A stretch of DNA of 64,000 bases, from the NCBI GenBank assembly GCA_963817035.1, contig CAWFMM010000004.1, forward strand, positions 1,612,001 through 1,676,000, read 5' to 3'. Below are positions 54,396 to 63,083 of this stretch, in pieces. How positions within the stretch are numbered: the first letter of the stretch is position 1; each line of letters starts with the position of its first letter. Below the pieces are notes generated by a model. The model did no database searches and was not told where the DNA came from. It saw only the letters and a list, made by a program, of their open reading frames with translations. Source of the DNA: AC-49 sp963817035 (GTDB lineage Bacteria; Actinomycetota; Thermoleophilia; Solirubrobacterales; Solirubrobacteraceae). A program made the translations under genes and the position numbers.

Positions 54396-55276
54396 GGCGT
54401 GTGCGTACGCGGCGCGGTCAGCGGCGAGTAGGCATCAGGACGGCGCGTGGCGAGGAACGGGAAGAGCTCGAGCCAGTCGTCGCGCTGATCGAGCTCGAGG
54501 TCGGCGACGAGCACGGCCGGCTCGTCGCGTGGCGCCTGGACGAGGATGCGCCCGTAGGGGTCAGAGATGAACGAGGTCCCGTAGAAGGTCAGCGGCGGCT
54601 CGGTGCCGACGCGGTTGATCGCGACCATGAAGGTCCCGTTGGCGATCCCGTTGCCGACGATCACCTGCTGCCACAACGGCTGGGTGTCGAAGCCCGGATG
54701 ATCGGGCTCGGAGCCGATCGCGGTCGGGTAGACGACGATGTCGGCGCCGGCCAGCGAATAGGCGCGGGCGAGCTCGCCGAACCACTGGTCCCAGCAGGTC
54801 GGGAAGCCGAGCCGCGCCTCGCCGAGTGCGAGCACCCCGAACGCGTCCGCGTCGGCGGGTCCGGGCCGGAAGTAGTGGTCCTCGTAGTAGCCCGCGGTCA
54901 CCGGGATGTGGAGTTTGCGCGTCCGCGCGACGAGCTCACCGTCCGGCGACAGCACGACGGCCGTGTTGTAGCCGAGGCCGTCGTCGCCGTCGGCGCGCTC
55001 GAACAGCGACGCGTGCACGTGGGCTCCGGTCCGCGCGGCGAGCTGCGCCGCGAACGTGCACGTCGGCCCACCCGGCACGTCCTCTGGCACCGCGCCGATG
55101 ACCCCGTCCCCGCCCACCCCTCCCGCCGTCACCGCGAAGTACGGCGACAGCGTCAGCTCCTGCAGACAGACGAGCGTCGCTCCCTCCGCCGCCGCCAGCT
55201 CGACGCCCTGCGTCAGCGCCGCGCGATGGACCTCAGGGTCCGGATGCCAGCGCTCCTGGACCGCGGCGATCCGCAT
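54392..55276 (-). CDS. aguB: N-carbamoylputrescine amidase
   Basis: Nitrilase-fold amidohydrolase, 294 residues from ATG 55276 (an in-frame extension into the aguA end has no support). Catalytic triad Glu in CLQELTLSPYF, Lys in RKLHIPVTAGYYE, Cys in GFPTCWDQWF, with the AguB-typical PEAAR-like tail. Converts N-carbamoylputrescine to putrescine, ammonia and CO2, the step after the neighbouring agmatine deiminase. Starts 59 bp after aguA. Confidence 0.92.
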   Translation of the reverse strand: MRIAAVQERWHPDPEVHRAALTQGVELAAAEGATLVCLQELTLSPYFAVTAGGVGGDGVIGAVPEDVPGGPTCTFAAQLAARTGAHVHASLFERADGDDGLGYNTAVVLSPDGELVARTRKLHIPVTAGYYEDHYFRPGPADADAFGVLALGEARLGFPTCWDQWFGELARAYSLAGADIVVYPTAIGSEPDHPGFDTQPLWQQVIVGNGIANGTFMVAINRVGTEPPLTFYGTSFISDPYGRILVQAPRDEPAVLVADLELDQRDDWLELFPFLATRRPDAYSPLTAPRTHTP

Positions 55277-55335
55277 CGTCCCGCGCCGCGGCGGTCGGGT
55301 CCGCGCGGGCGACGCCGGCGGATCATAGGCCGTGA

Positions 55336-56325
55336 TCAGCTCCACGCCGGCACCTGCTGGGTGATGCAGTGCGGCCCACCGCCGCCGTAGGCGATCGTCC
55401 GTGCCGGGACGCCGACGACCTCGCGATCACCGAACGCGGCGTCGATCCGGGTCAGCGCCTCGTCGTCGCTCTCCATCTGGGCAATCGGGACGATCACCGC
55501 GCCGTTGCAGACGTAGAGGTTCAGGTACGACAGGCCGACCGGCTCGCCGCCGACGTCGAAGCGGGCAAGCGGCCCGAGCGCCTCGACCTCCAGGCCCGCG
55601 GCCCGCGCGCGCCGCGCGTTCTCGGACATCGCCTCGTGGTTGACGTCGCCGGGTGGCGCGCTCTGCAGCAACAGCGCACCCGGCGCGGTGAAGGCGGCGA
55701 TCATGTCGACGTGACCGTCGGTGTCGCGGTCCTCCGCGAGGCCCTGCCCGAGCCACACGATCTGCTCGGCGCCGAGGAATCCGCGCAGGCCGGCTTCGAT
55801 CTCGGTCTGCGACAGCGACGGGTTGCGATTTGGGTTCAGCAGGCACTGCTCGGTCGTCACCAGGACGCCGGTTCCGTCGACTGCGATCGATCCGCCCTCG
55901 AGCACGAACGGCGCCTCGTCGACCTCGTCACCGACCAGCTTCCCCAGCTCGGCGCCCACCGCCGCGTCGGTGTCCCACGGGGCGAACTTCTCCCCCCACG
56001 CGTTGAAGCCGAAGTGCACCGCGCGTCGGCCGGTGTCGGTGAAGACGAAGCACGGCCCGCTGTCGCGCAGCCACGAGTCGTCGATCGCGATGACGACGAT
56101 CTCGACGTTTGCGGCCAGCGCGGCGCGAGCGCCGGCGGCGTCCGCCTCGCTCGCGCAGACCATCGTCACCGGCTCGAACGCGGCGATCGCGTTGGCGACG
56201 CCCGCGTACTCGCGCCGCGCCGCCTCGAGCTGGGCGCCCCACATCGTCACCCGGCACGGCCACGCCATCAGCGTGCGCTCGTGCGGCGCGAACTCGGCCG
56301 GCATGCGGCGTGCTCCCGGCGTCAT
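55336..56325 (-). CDS. aguA: Agmatine deiminase
   Basis: Hydrolyses agmatine to N-carbamoylputrescine. 329 residues of the pentein fold: PAEFAPHERTLMAWP, DDSWLRDSGPCFV, LEGGSIAVDGTGVLVTTEQC, DTDGHVDMIA and catalytic Cys in GGGGPHCITQQVP. The ATG at 56325 overlaps the decarboxylase stop by four bases, linking agmatine production and use. Confidence 0.94.
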   Translation of the reverse strand: MTPGARRMPAEFAPHERTLMAWPCRVTMWGAQLEAARREYAGVANAIAAFEPVTMVCASEADAAGARAALAANVEIVVIAIDDSWLRDSGPCFVFTDTGRRAVHFGFNAWGEKFAPWDTDAAVGAELGKLVGDEVDEAPFVLEGGSIAVDGTGVLVTTEQCLLNPNRNPSLSQTEIEAGLRGFLGAEQIVWLGQGLAEDRDTDGHVDMIAAFTAPGALLLQSAPPGDVNHEAMSENARRARAAGLEVEALGPLARFDVGGEPVGLSYLNLYVCNGAVIVPIAQMESDDEALTRIDAAFGDREVVGVPARTIAYGGGGPHCITQQVPAWS

Positions 56326-57809
56326 GGTGTGCGCGGGTCGTGCTTGAGGACCCGAATCGTGTCGAGCGCGGGGTCGGCGGCGCCGTGCAGCCGCGCTCCC
56401 TCATCGACCACGCGGCGAAGGTTGTCGAGCAGCTCCGCGGTGATCAGTTCGCCGGGCAGGACACCGGGGATCCCGGGCGGGTAGGCCGCGATCGACTCGC
56501 ACGAGATCCGCCCCGCGGCCTGCGCGACGGGCACCGTCTCGGCCTCGCCGAGGAACGCCTCACGCGGGGAGACGACGAGCTCGGTGACGCCGGGGGCGAT
56601 GTCGTAGGTCGGCGCCGGACGGTCGGCGTTGCCACCGGCGACGAGGCGCCCGATGACCGACTCGACCTCGGTGGCGATGTTGTCGAGCGCCGATGGGTCC
56701 TCTCCCATCCCGACGACGAGCACCACCGCGGCGTCGGTCGACAGCTCGACGTTGACGTCGTAGGTCTCGCGCAGCGCCGCGGCGACCGCGTAGCCCGACG
56801 ATCCCGTCTGCTGGACGTCGAGCACGATCCGCAGCGGGTCGATCCCGTGGACGCCGGGCTGGCCGAGCAGCTCGTCGCCGAGGACAGTTACGCCGTCGAC
56901 ATCGGCGAGCTGCGCGCGGGCGCGGTCGGTCGCGGCCAGCGTGCGGTCGAGCAGCCGATGGCCGTGCACGGCGAGCTGGCGGCGGCTGGCGTCGAGTGAG
57001 ATCAGCAGCAGCGAGCTCGGCGAGGTCGAGCGGACGATGCGCACCGCGCGGTCGAGCGTCCCGACGTCCACGAGCGAAGCACGCGCGACGTGGAGCATTG
57101 CGCTCTGGGTAAGCGAGCCGGCGATCTTGTGCGTCGACGTCAGCACCGCGTCGGCGCCGAGCCGCAACGCGGTCTCGGGCACGCGCGGATGGAAGCCGAA
57201 GTGCGGTCCCCATGCCTGGTCGACGAGCAGCGGCACCCCCGCCTCGTGGGCAACCTCGGCCAGCGCCGCCACGTCGGCACAGACGCCGTAGTAGGTCGGC
57301 GAGACGACAAACGCCGCGCGCGCGTCGGGTGTCTGGGCCAGCCGCTCGGCCAGGCGTTCCGGCGCGACGCCGTGGGCCATGCCGAGGCGCGCGTCGACCT
57401 CGGGCGCGACGAACGCGGGGATCCCGCCACTGAGCACGAGCCCGTCGACGACCGAAGCGTGCGAGTTGCGCTGCGCGACAACCTGGGCGCCGAGCGGCGC
57501 CACCGCAAGCGCGAGCGCATGATTCCCCTGCGTCGCGCCGTTGGTCAGAAACCACGTCTGCTGCGTCCCGTGCGCCGTCGCGGCCAGCAGCTCCGCCTGC
57601 TCGTACGGCGTCGGCGACGCGCCGACGTCGATCCCGAAGATCCCCTGGGGGATATCGAGCGACAGCGCCTCGCCGAGCGCGTGGCGCAGTGCCGGGTCGG
57701 CGCCGCTCCCGGCCTTGTGGCCGGGGACGTGAAAGCGCGTCGGCCCGCGCAGGCCGTAGGCGAGGATCGCGTCGAAGTACGGAGCCGACTGCTGAGGAGG
57801 TTCGGCCAT
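56322..57809 (-). CDS. speA: Fold-I Orn/Lys/Arg decarboxylase, probable arginine decarboxylase
   Basis: PLP enzyme of 495 residues. FHVPGHKAGSG near residue 28 and FLTNGATQGNHALALA are family hallmarks; the PLP lysine is in TSTHKIAGSLTQ and the cofactor Asp/His in LVDQAWGPHFGF. It lacks the wing domain of the inducible decamers. Substrate is assigned as arginine because agmatine deiminase and carbamoylputrescine amidase follow in the same operon. Its ATG overlaps the quinone oxidoreductase stop by one base (TGATG). Confidence 0.88.
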   Translation of the reverse strand: MAEPPQQSAPYFDAILAYGLRGPTRFHVPGHKAGSGADPALRHALGEALSLDIPQGIFGIDVGASPTPYEQAELLAATAHGTQQTWFLTNGATQGNHALALAVAPLGAQVVAQRNSHASVVDGLVLSGGIPAFVAPEVDARLGMAHGVAPERLAERLAQTPDARAAFVVSPTYYGVCADVAALAEVAHEAGVPLLVDQAWGPHFGFHPRVPETALRLGADAVLTSTHKIAGSLTQSAMLHVARASLVDVGTLDRAVRIVRSTSPSSLLLISLDASRRQLAVHGHRLLDRTLAATDRARAQLADVDGVTVLGDELLGQPGVHGIDPLRIVLDVQQTGSSGYAVAAALRETYDVNVELSTDAAVVLVVGMGEDPSALDNIATEVESVIGRLVAGGNADRPAPTYDIAPGVTELVVSPREAFLGEAETVPVAQAAGRISCESIAAYPPGIPGVLPGELITAELLDNLRRVVDEGARLHGAADPALDTIRVLKHDPRTP

Positions 57810-58804
57810 CAGCCAGGCACGACGTCGAGGACAACCTTGCCCGTCGCGCCGCGCCCGTCGATCAGCTTCAGAGCGTCGACCGCCTCCTCCAGCGCGAAGC
57901 TCGCACCGACGACCGGCCGCACGAAGCCCGCGTCGATCAGCTTCCCGATCGCCTTGCCGTTTTCGATGTTCGCCTCAGGCCTGCTCATCACATACGCGCC
58001 CCAGCCCGCGCCGACGACCTCGACGTTGTTGAGCAGCAGCCGGTTGACTTTGACCTCCGGGATCGAACCGCCGGTAAAGCCGACGACGATCACGCGCCCG
58101 CCGGTGGCCAGCGAGCGCAGGGAGTCGGTGAAGCGGTCGCCGCCGACCGGGTCGAGCACGATGTCGACGCCGCCGCCGGTCAACTCCCTGGCCTCGTCCT
58201 TCCACGCGCCGTCGGAGCGCAGCACCTCGTCGGCGCCCGCGTCGCGCGCGACCTGCTCCTTCGCGTCGCTGGAGACGACGGCGATCACCGTGCTCGCGCC
58301 GACCCCCTTGGCGACCTGAATCGACGCCGTCCCGACGCCGCCCGCGGCGCCGTGGACGAGGACCGAGTCTCCCGCCTGCATCCGACCGCGCGTGACGAGC
58401 GAGAACCAGGCCGTGTGGTAGTTGAGGATCAGGGCGGCGCCCTGGCCGAAGTCGAGATCGTCGCTCAGCGGAAAGGTCATGAGCTCCGGCGCGACGGTGA
58501 CCTCGGCAAAGCCGCCGGTGCCGCAGAACGCCGCGACGCGGTCGCCAGGCTTGTGCGCCGAGCCCTCGGGCGCGCTGCGCACGATGCCGCCGACCTCGCT
58601 GCCCGGGACGAACGGCAGATCGGGCTTCATCTGGTACTCGCCGCGCGTCTGGAGCACTTCGGGAAACGAGACCCCGGCGGCGTGGACGTCGACGACGACG
58701 CCGCTGCCGGGGGTCATCGGATGCGACGCCTCGGGCTCGGGGAGGTCAACGAGGCGCAGGGCCGTGTCGGGTCCGGTCAGCTCGACGATCTGCTGTGCAC
58801 GCAT
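57809..58804 (-). CDS. Zinc-independent NADPH:quinone oxidoreductase (MDR family)
   Basis: 331 residues from ATG 58804 after GAAAGGG. GroES-like domain with VHAAGVSFPEVLQTRGEY and no catalytic zinc cysteines, then Rossmann motif VHGAAGGVGTASIQVAK. Quinone or enone reductase of the QOR type; the true substrate is unknown. Although coupled to the polyamine operon downstream, a metabolic link is not evident. Confidence 0.87.
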   Translation of the reverse strand: MRAQQIVELTGPDTALRLVDLPEPEASHPMTPGSGVVVDVHAAGVSFPEVLQTRGEYQMKPDLPFVPGSEVGGIVRSAPEGSAHKPGDRVAAFCGTGGFAEVTVAPELMTFPLSDDLDFGQGAALILNYHTAWFSLVTRGRMQAGDSVLVHGAAGGVGTASIQVAKGVGASTVIAVVSSDAKEQVARDAGADEVLRSDGAWKDEARELTGGGVDIVLDPVGGDRFTDSLRSLATGGRVIVVGFTGGSIPEVKVNRLLLNNVEVVGAGWGAYVMSRPEANIENGKAIGKLIDAGFVRPVVGASFALEEAVDALKLIDGRGATGKVVLDVVPG

Positions 58805-58855
58805 TTGCAACCCTTTCCGCGGCGGCGACGTCGCCGACCGTGGATCGGGACGCTA

Positions 58856-59310
58856 CTAGCCGCCGCCGAGAATCCGCTCCTTCTGTGCCTCGAACTCGGC
58901 GTCGGTCAGTGCACCGCGATCGCGCAGGGCGCCGAGGCGCTCGAGCTCGCCCCGAAGACAGCCATCGGCTTGCCCGTCGTGATCACCATGCCATGGGGAA
59001 GCGGCTGGCCGGCCGGCGTCGCGGGAGCCGGCGCCGTGGCCGTGACGTCCACCGGCTGCTGATCCCACTCGATCCGCATCCGGTCGGTGTGGTCGCGGTC
59101 GAAGGTCACGGCGAGTGTCGAGCCCGCGGTCGGCCACTTCCCGGACCACAAATCAACGGTCTGCTCGCTCGAGAACGGTGCGACCCCGGGCGCCTGGACG
59201 AAGAGCTGTATCGTGCACGGCGCCTGCGTGTTCTCGATCGGCGCAGATGAGCACCCGACCACCTGCGCGCTGCCGGTCACCTGGTTCTTGATCTCTGAGA
59301 AGAGGCCCAT
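58856..59310 (-). CDS. SHOCT-domain protein (one-base frameshift near C-terminus)
   Basis: Starts at ATG 59310 (GLFSEIKNQVTGSAQVVGCS). A beta-rich N-domain of about 120 residues ends at KPMAVFG. In the continuing frame the tail is short and unnatural; with one extra base in the four-C run at 58948-58951 (plus strand) it continues GELERLGALRDRGALTDAEF and EAQKERILGGG, a clean SHOCT domain of the type found at protein C-termini. The listed coordinates cover the corrected gene. Either a sequencing error or a fresh mutation. Function unknown. Confidence 0.75.
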
Positions 59311-59528
59311 CGGGCGATTGTGTCAGCCCATGAACACGTCGGGCATATCGTCGGCGAGCGGACATCACAACCATGCAACACCCGCCATCGGGTACTGGAC
59401 TACCTTCGCCCACTGGTCGACCGATCGACGCTCCGGTTCCGACGTGCGGTCCCTGGAGCTCTGGCCGGTTCGCCGCGAAAATGCACATCAGTCGTCCGCA
59501 GTACCCAGCCCCCGGAAAGGCCCCACCC

Positions 59529-60668
59529 ATGCCCCCCCGCCAGGATGCGGTTCTGCTCAGCGGGGCGACCGGCTTCGTCGGCGCCGCGCTGTTCTCCCGC
59601 TATCTCGATCAGACCGATCGACCCGTGATCACGCTCGTGCGTGCCCGCAACGCCGCCGACGCCGACGCGCGACTGCGGGCGCTCCTGCACGAGCTGTACG
59701 ACCCCGCCACCGCGCAGGAGCACGCGCGGCGCTGCACCGCAGTCGCCAGCGACCTGCTGCGCCCGCGGCTCGGCCTCGGCCCGTCGGACCGTGAGCAGAT
59801 CGCGCGCCAGGCCAGCGAGGTGATCCACTGCGCCGCGTCGGTGAGCTTTGACCTGCCGTTGCCCGAGGCGCGTGCGGTCAACGCGGCCGGCGTGCGCCGT
59901 GTCGGGCAGCTCGCCGAGCTGTGCGGGATCCTCGGCGACGGCCTGACCCGCTTCGCGCACGTTTCGACCGCATACGTCGCCGGCAACCACGACGGATCGT
60001 TCGCCGAGGACGATCCGTACGCGGGAGCCGGTTTTCGCAACACCTACGAGCAGACGAAGTACGAAGGCGAGCAGGTGCTGCGCGCCTGGCCCACCGAGAT
60101 ACCGCTGCAGATCATCCGGCCGAGCATCGTCGTCGGCAATCGCACGAGCGGCTGGACGCGGGCGTTCAACGTCCTCTACTGGCCGCTGCAGATGTTCTCG
60201 CGCGGACGCCTGCCGATGATCCCGGCCCGCTCGCTCTCGCCGGTCGACGTCGTGCCGGTCGACTACGTCGCCGACGCGATCCTCGCGCTCCAGGACGCGC
60301 CGCCGGCGACCTACCACGTCGTGGCGGGCGAGCACGCGACGACGGTCGGTGAGGTGATCGACATGGCGGCGCGGCGCTTCGGCGTGCCCGAGCCACAGCT
60401 CGTCGCACCCGAGATGATCGAGGCGGACGTCGACTCGTCGACGCTGACCGACGCCCAGCGGCGGGTGCTCGATCGCGCCCGCGTCTACTTCCCGTACTTC
60501 GGCCTGCGCGTGCGCTTCGACGATCGCCAGACCCGCGCGGTGCTCAACCCGGCCGGCGTTCGGGCCGAGCCGCTGCATCACTACTTCGACGCGTTGATGG
60601 ACTACGCGCAGCGGGCGCAGTGGGGCCGCGCCCCACTCACCCCGCACGAGCTCTCGGTCGCCGCCTAG
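59529..60668 (+). CDS. Extended SDR / thioester-reductase-like protein
   Basis: 379 residues from ATG 59529, after GGAAAGG. NAD(P)-binding LLSGATGFVGAALFSRYL at the N-terminus, HCAASVSFDLPLPEARAVN, then the catalytic FAHVSTAYVAGN and YEQTKYEGEQVL (YxxxK). It fits the NAD_binding_4 (male sterility/thioester reductase) group that reduces fatty acyl or peptidyl thioesters, but no carrier or adenylation domain is present. Substrate unknown. The 218-bp gap upstream is a divergent promoter region with no further features seen. Confidence 0.83.
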   Translation: MPPRQDAVLLSGATGFVGAALFSRYLDQTDRPVITLVRARNAADADARLRALLHELYDPATAQEHARRCTAVASDLLRPRLGLGPSDREQIARQASEVIHCAASVSFDLPLPEARAVNAAGVRRVGQLAELCGILGDGLTRFAHVSTAYVAGNHDGSFAEDDPYAGAGFRNTYEQTKYEGEQVLRAWPTEIPLQIIRPSIVVGNRTSGWTRAFNVLYWPLQMFSRGRLPMIPARSLSPVDVVPVDYVADAILALQDAPPATYHVVAGEHATTVGEVIDMAARRFGVPEPQLVAPEMIEADVDSSTLTDAQRRVLDRARVYFPYFGLRVRFDDRQTRAVLNPAGVRAEPLHHYFDALMDYAQRAQWGRAPLTPHELSVAA

Positions 60669-60799
60669 TAGCTCGCGTACGCGGCGATGCATTCGGTGAC
60701 ACCCCGGGAAGTTGGCGACCCGTCAACAGCCCCGCTTCCCGTGCAAGCTCCCCCCCACCGGTTTGAGTCGCCGGCGCCGGTCGCTAGGTTTTTGTCCTC

Positions 60800-61920
60800 G
60801 TGCCCGACTGCCGTCCCTCTCCCCTGCGCGTCGCGATCGTCCTCTCGCTCATTGTCGTGGGCGCTGCGCTCGGTGCTGCGACCAGCGGCGCCGACCTGAA
60901 CTCGCGTCTCAGCGGCGTCCACCAGCGCGAGGGCGCGCTGAAGTCGTCGATCAACGCCGACAACACCCACATCAGTGGTTTCCAGGGCCACATCAACGAC
61001 CTCCAGGCGCACATCACCGCGCTGCAGAACACGATCGACGCCGAGCAGGCCGCGCTGGCCCAGACCCAGGCCGCGCTGCGCGGCGCTCGGGCGCGGCTGT
61101 TCGTGCTGCGCGGCCGTCTGGCCCATGACAAGCAGGTGCTCGCCGCCGAGCTCGTCGCGCGCTACGAATCGGATCCGCCCGACATCATCACCGTGCTGTT
61201 CAACGCCCGCGGGTTCGCGGATCTGCTCGAGACGGTCGACGCGCTCAAGCGCGTCGGGCAGCAGAACACGCAGATCACCAAACTCGTGTCGCACGCCAAG
61301 ACCGCGGTCCATCAGCAGACCGTCCGCTACACGCAGATCGAAGCCCAGCAGGAGCGCCAGACCAGCGCGGTGCTCGTGCAGCGCGACGAGGTCGCGCAGA
61401 TCAAGTTCGTGATCGTCCAGCGCCAGGAGAAGTACATCCAGGCCCGCAACCGCAAGAGCGCGCTGTTCGCGACGGTGCACGCCCGCGCCCTGACGCTCGA
61501 GAAGGAGCTGGCCCAGGCTCAGGCCCGCGCCGCCGCCGCGCAGGCGCAGGCGTTCAACGCGACGGGCACGGCGACGCCGCCCGCGACGATCGGCTCGTTC
61601 ACCGCCGCACGGCGGTTCCTACGGCTTCTTCCAGTCACCGGGCACGAACTACGCGGTCGGCGACGAGCCCGAGATCGCCTCGCGCCTCGACGCGCTGGGC
61701 AAGGCGCTGCATCTGCATCTGATCGGCCTGTCGGGCTACCGCACGCCACAGCACTCCGTCGAGGTGGGCGGGTTCCCCAATGACCCGCACACCAAGGGTC
61801 AGGCGTCGGACACTCCCGGCGTCGAGGGTGTCTCCGAGGCAACGCTGAACCAGTTCGGCCTGACGCGTCCGTTCGGTGGCGCCGCCGAGGCCGACCACAT
61901 CCAGCTCGTCGGCTCGATCT
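60800..61920 (+). CDS. Secreted coiled-coil protein with M15-like peptidase domain (one-base frameshift)
   Basis: GTG 60800 opens a signal peptide (RVAIVLSLIVVGAALGAATS), followed by a long coiled coil (about 35-245, QNTIDAEQAALAQTQAALRG) resembling the N-domains of cell-wall hydrolases. Near 61601 the frame breaks; dropping one C gives FTPHGGSYGFFQSPGTNYAV, then LSGYRTPQHSVEVGG, DPHTKGQASDTPG and AADHIQLVGS to a stop at 61920, an M15/VanY-type zinc peptidase with H-x(6)-D and DHIQ ligands. As sequenced the peptidase part would be lost. Probably a peptidoglycan D,D-peptidase of the division or wall type. Confidence 0.75.
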
Positions 61921-61938
61921 AGCCTCTAGGCTTCTGTG

Positions 61939-62838
61939 ATGGCTGAACAGCTCTGCACCGTCGGTGAGATCGAGCTGTGTCACGAGACGTTCGGGTCGCC
62001 GAGCGACCCGGCGCTGCTCCTGATCATGGGTCTGGGGACGCAGATGATCGCGTGGCCCGACGAATTCTGCGAGCGCCTCGCGGACGACGGCTTCTTCGTC
62101 ATCCGCTTCGACAACCGCGACATCGGCCGCTCGACGCATCTGGACCAGATCCCGGTCCCGACGCAGCGTGACCTGCTGCTGCGCCGGCCGTCGGCGTACT
62201 CGCTGAGCGACATGGCCGCGGACGCGATGGGCCTGCTCGACCACCTCGGCATCAAGCGCGCACACGTCGTCGGCGTGTCGATGGGCGGCATGATCGCCCA
62301 GGTCGTCGCGATCGAGCACCCGTCGCGCGTCCTGTCGCTCGCGTCGATCATGTCGAACACCGGCAGTCGGATCACCGGCCAGCCGGCGCTGCGCGTGCAG
62401 CCGCTGATCCTCCAGGGCCCGCCGGCCGACCCCGTGGCCGCCGAGCAGCGCATGCTGCGCCTGTTCGAGCTCGTCGGATCGACCGGCTTCCCGACCGACA
62501 AGGAGCGCTTGCTCTCGATCGTTCGCCGCAGCCGCGAGCGCGGCAGCGACGCCGGTGGCGTCGCCCGCCAGCTCGCAGCGATCGTCGCCTCGCCCAACCG
62601 CGCCTCACGCCTCGCCTGGGTCCGCGCGCCGACGGTCGTCATCCACGGCACCTCCGATCGCCTGATCAGCCCGTCCGGCGGCCGCGCCACCGCTCGCGCC
62701 ATCCGCGGCTCGCGGCTCGTGATTATCCAGGGCATGGGCCACGACCTGCCCGAGGGCGCGTGGCCGCAGGTGATCGACGCGATCGAAAGCAACGCGCAGC
62801 GCGCCGCGGTCGCCGACGGCGAGCTCGTGAACGCCTGA
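61939..62838 (+). CDS. Alpha/beta hydrolase
   Basis: 299 residues from ATG 61939. ALLLIMGLGTQMIAWPDEF (oxyanion region), RFDNRDIGRST, nucleophile Ser in VVGVSMGGMIAQVVA, acid Asp in VIHGTSDRLI and His in IIQGMGHDLPEG. The DNRD(I/T)GRS element is typical of a lipase/aclacinomycin-methylesterase-like group. Substrate unknown. Starts 18 bp after the peptidase gene. Confidence 0.9.
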   Translation: MAEQLCTVGEIELCHETFGSPSDPALLLIMGLGTQMIAWPDEFCERLADDGFFVIRFDNRDIGRSTHLDQIPVPTQRDLLLRRPSAYSLSDMAADAMGLLDHLGIKRAHVVGVSMGGMIAQVVAIEHPSRVLSLASIMSNTGSRITGQPALRVQPLILQGPPADPVAAEQRMLRLFELVGSTGFPTDKERLLSIVRRSRERGSDAGGVARQLAAIVASPNRASRLAWVRAPTVVIHGTSDRLISPSGGRATARAIRGSRLVIIQGMGHDLPEGAWPQVIDAIESNAQRAAVADGELVNA

Positions 62839-62863
62839 GCCGGCGCGGGCGTTTCGGGGGCGC

Positions 62864-62902
62864 GGGCCCCCGTACTCTGAATAATTCCGAGTACGAGGGC
62901 CC
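62864..62902. terminator. Stem-loop after the alpha/beta hydrolase
   Basis: A 14-bp stem with one C-A mismatch (GGGCCCCCGTACTC with GAGTACGAGGGCCC) around an AT-rich 11-base loop. It starts 25 bp after the hydrolase stop and fits a transcription terminator between convergent genes, though no U tract follows. Confidence 0.6.
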
Positions 62903-63083
62903 ACGCCTGGATGTCGGATCCCGAATCAAGCGTCCCGGTCCCCTCCCTCCTTACTGCGCAGTTTCGACACGCCATCCGGGCTCCGACCCTCGTGGCATGT
63001 CGGAACAGCGTCGGCGATGGAGTCGGTGAAGTGAGCGCCTGTGACGAACCCTCGGGAGGTCGGCACATCCAGGCGCGGGCCCT
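62896..63083. repeat. Imperfect long palindrome with 19-bp terminal inverted repeats
   Basis: AGGGCCCACGCCTGGATGT (62896-62914) recurs inverted at 63065-63083 with one mismatch. Inner arms are related too: TGGCATGTCGGAACAGCG (62993-63010) matches the reverse complement of 62956-62973 at 15 of 18 positions. The whole 188-bp unit fills the gap between two convergent genes. It could be a MITE-like element, or an inverted duplication. No target duplication was found. Confidence 0.6.

Noticed and set aside
60669..60799. Riboswitch upstream of the wall-hydrolase gene (ydaO type)
   Set aside because: The interval is only 131 bases and lacks the conserved junction sequences; nothing convincing folds.
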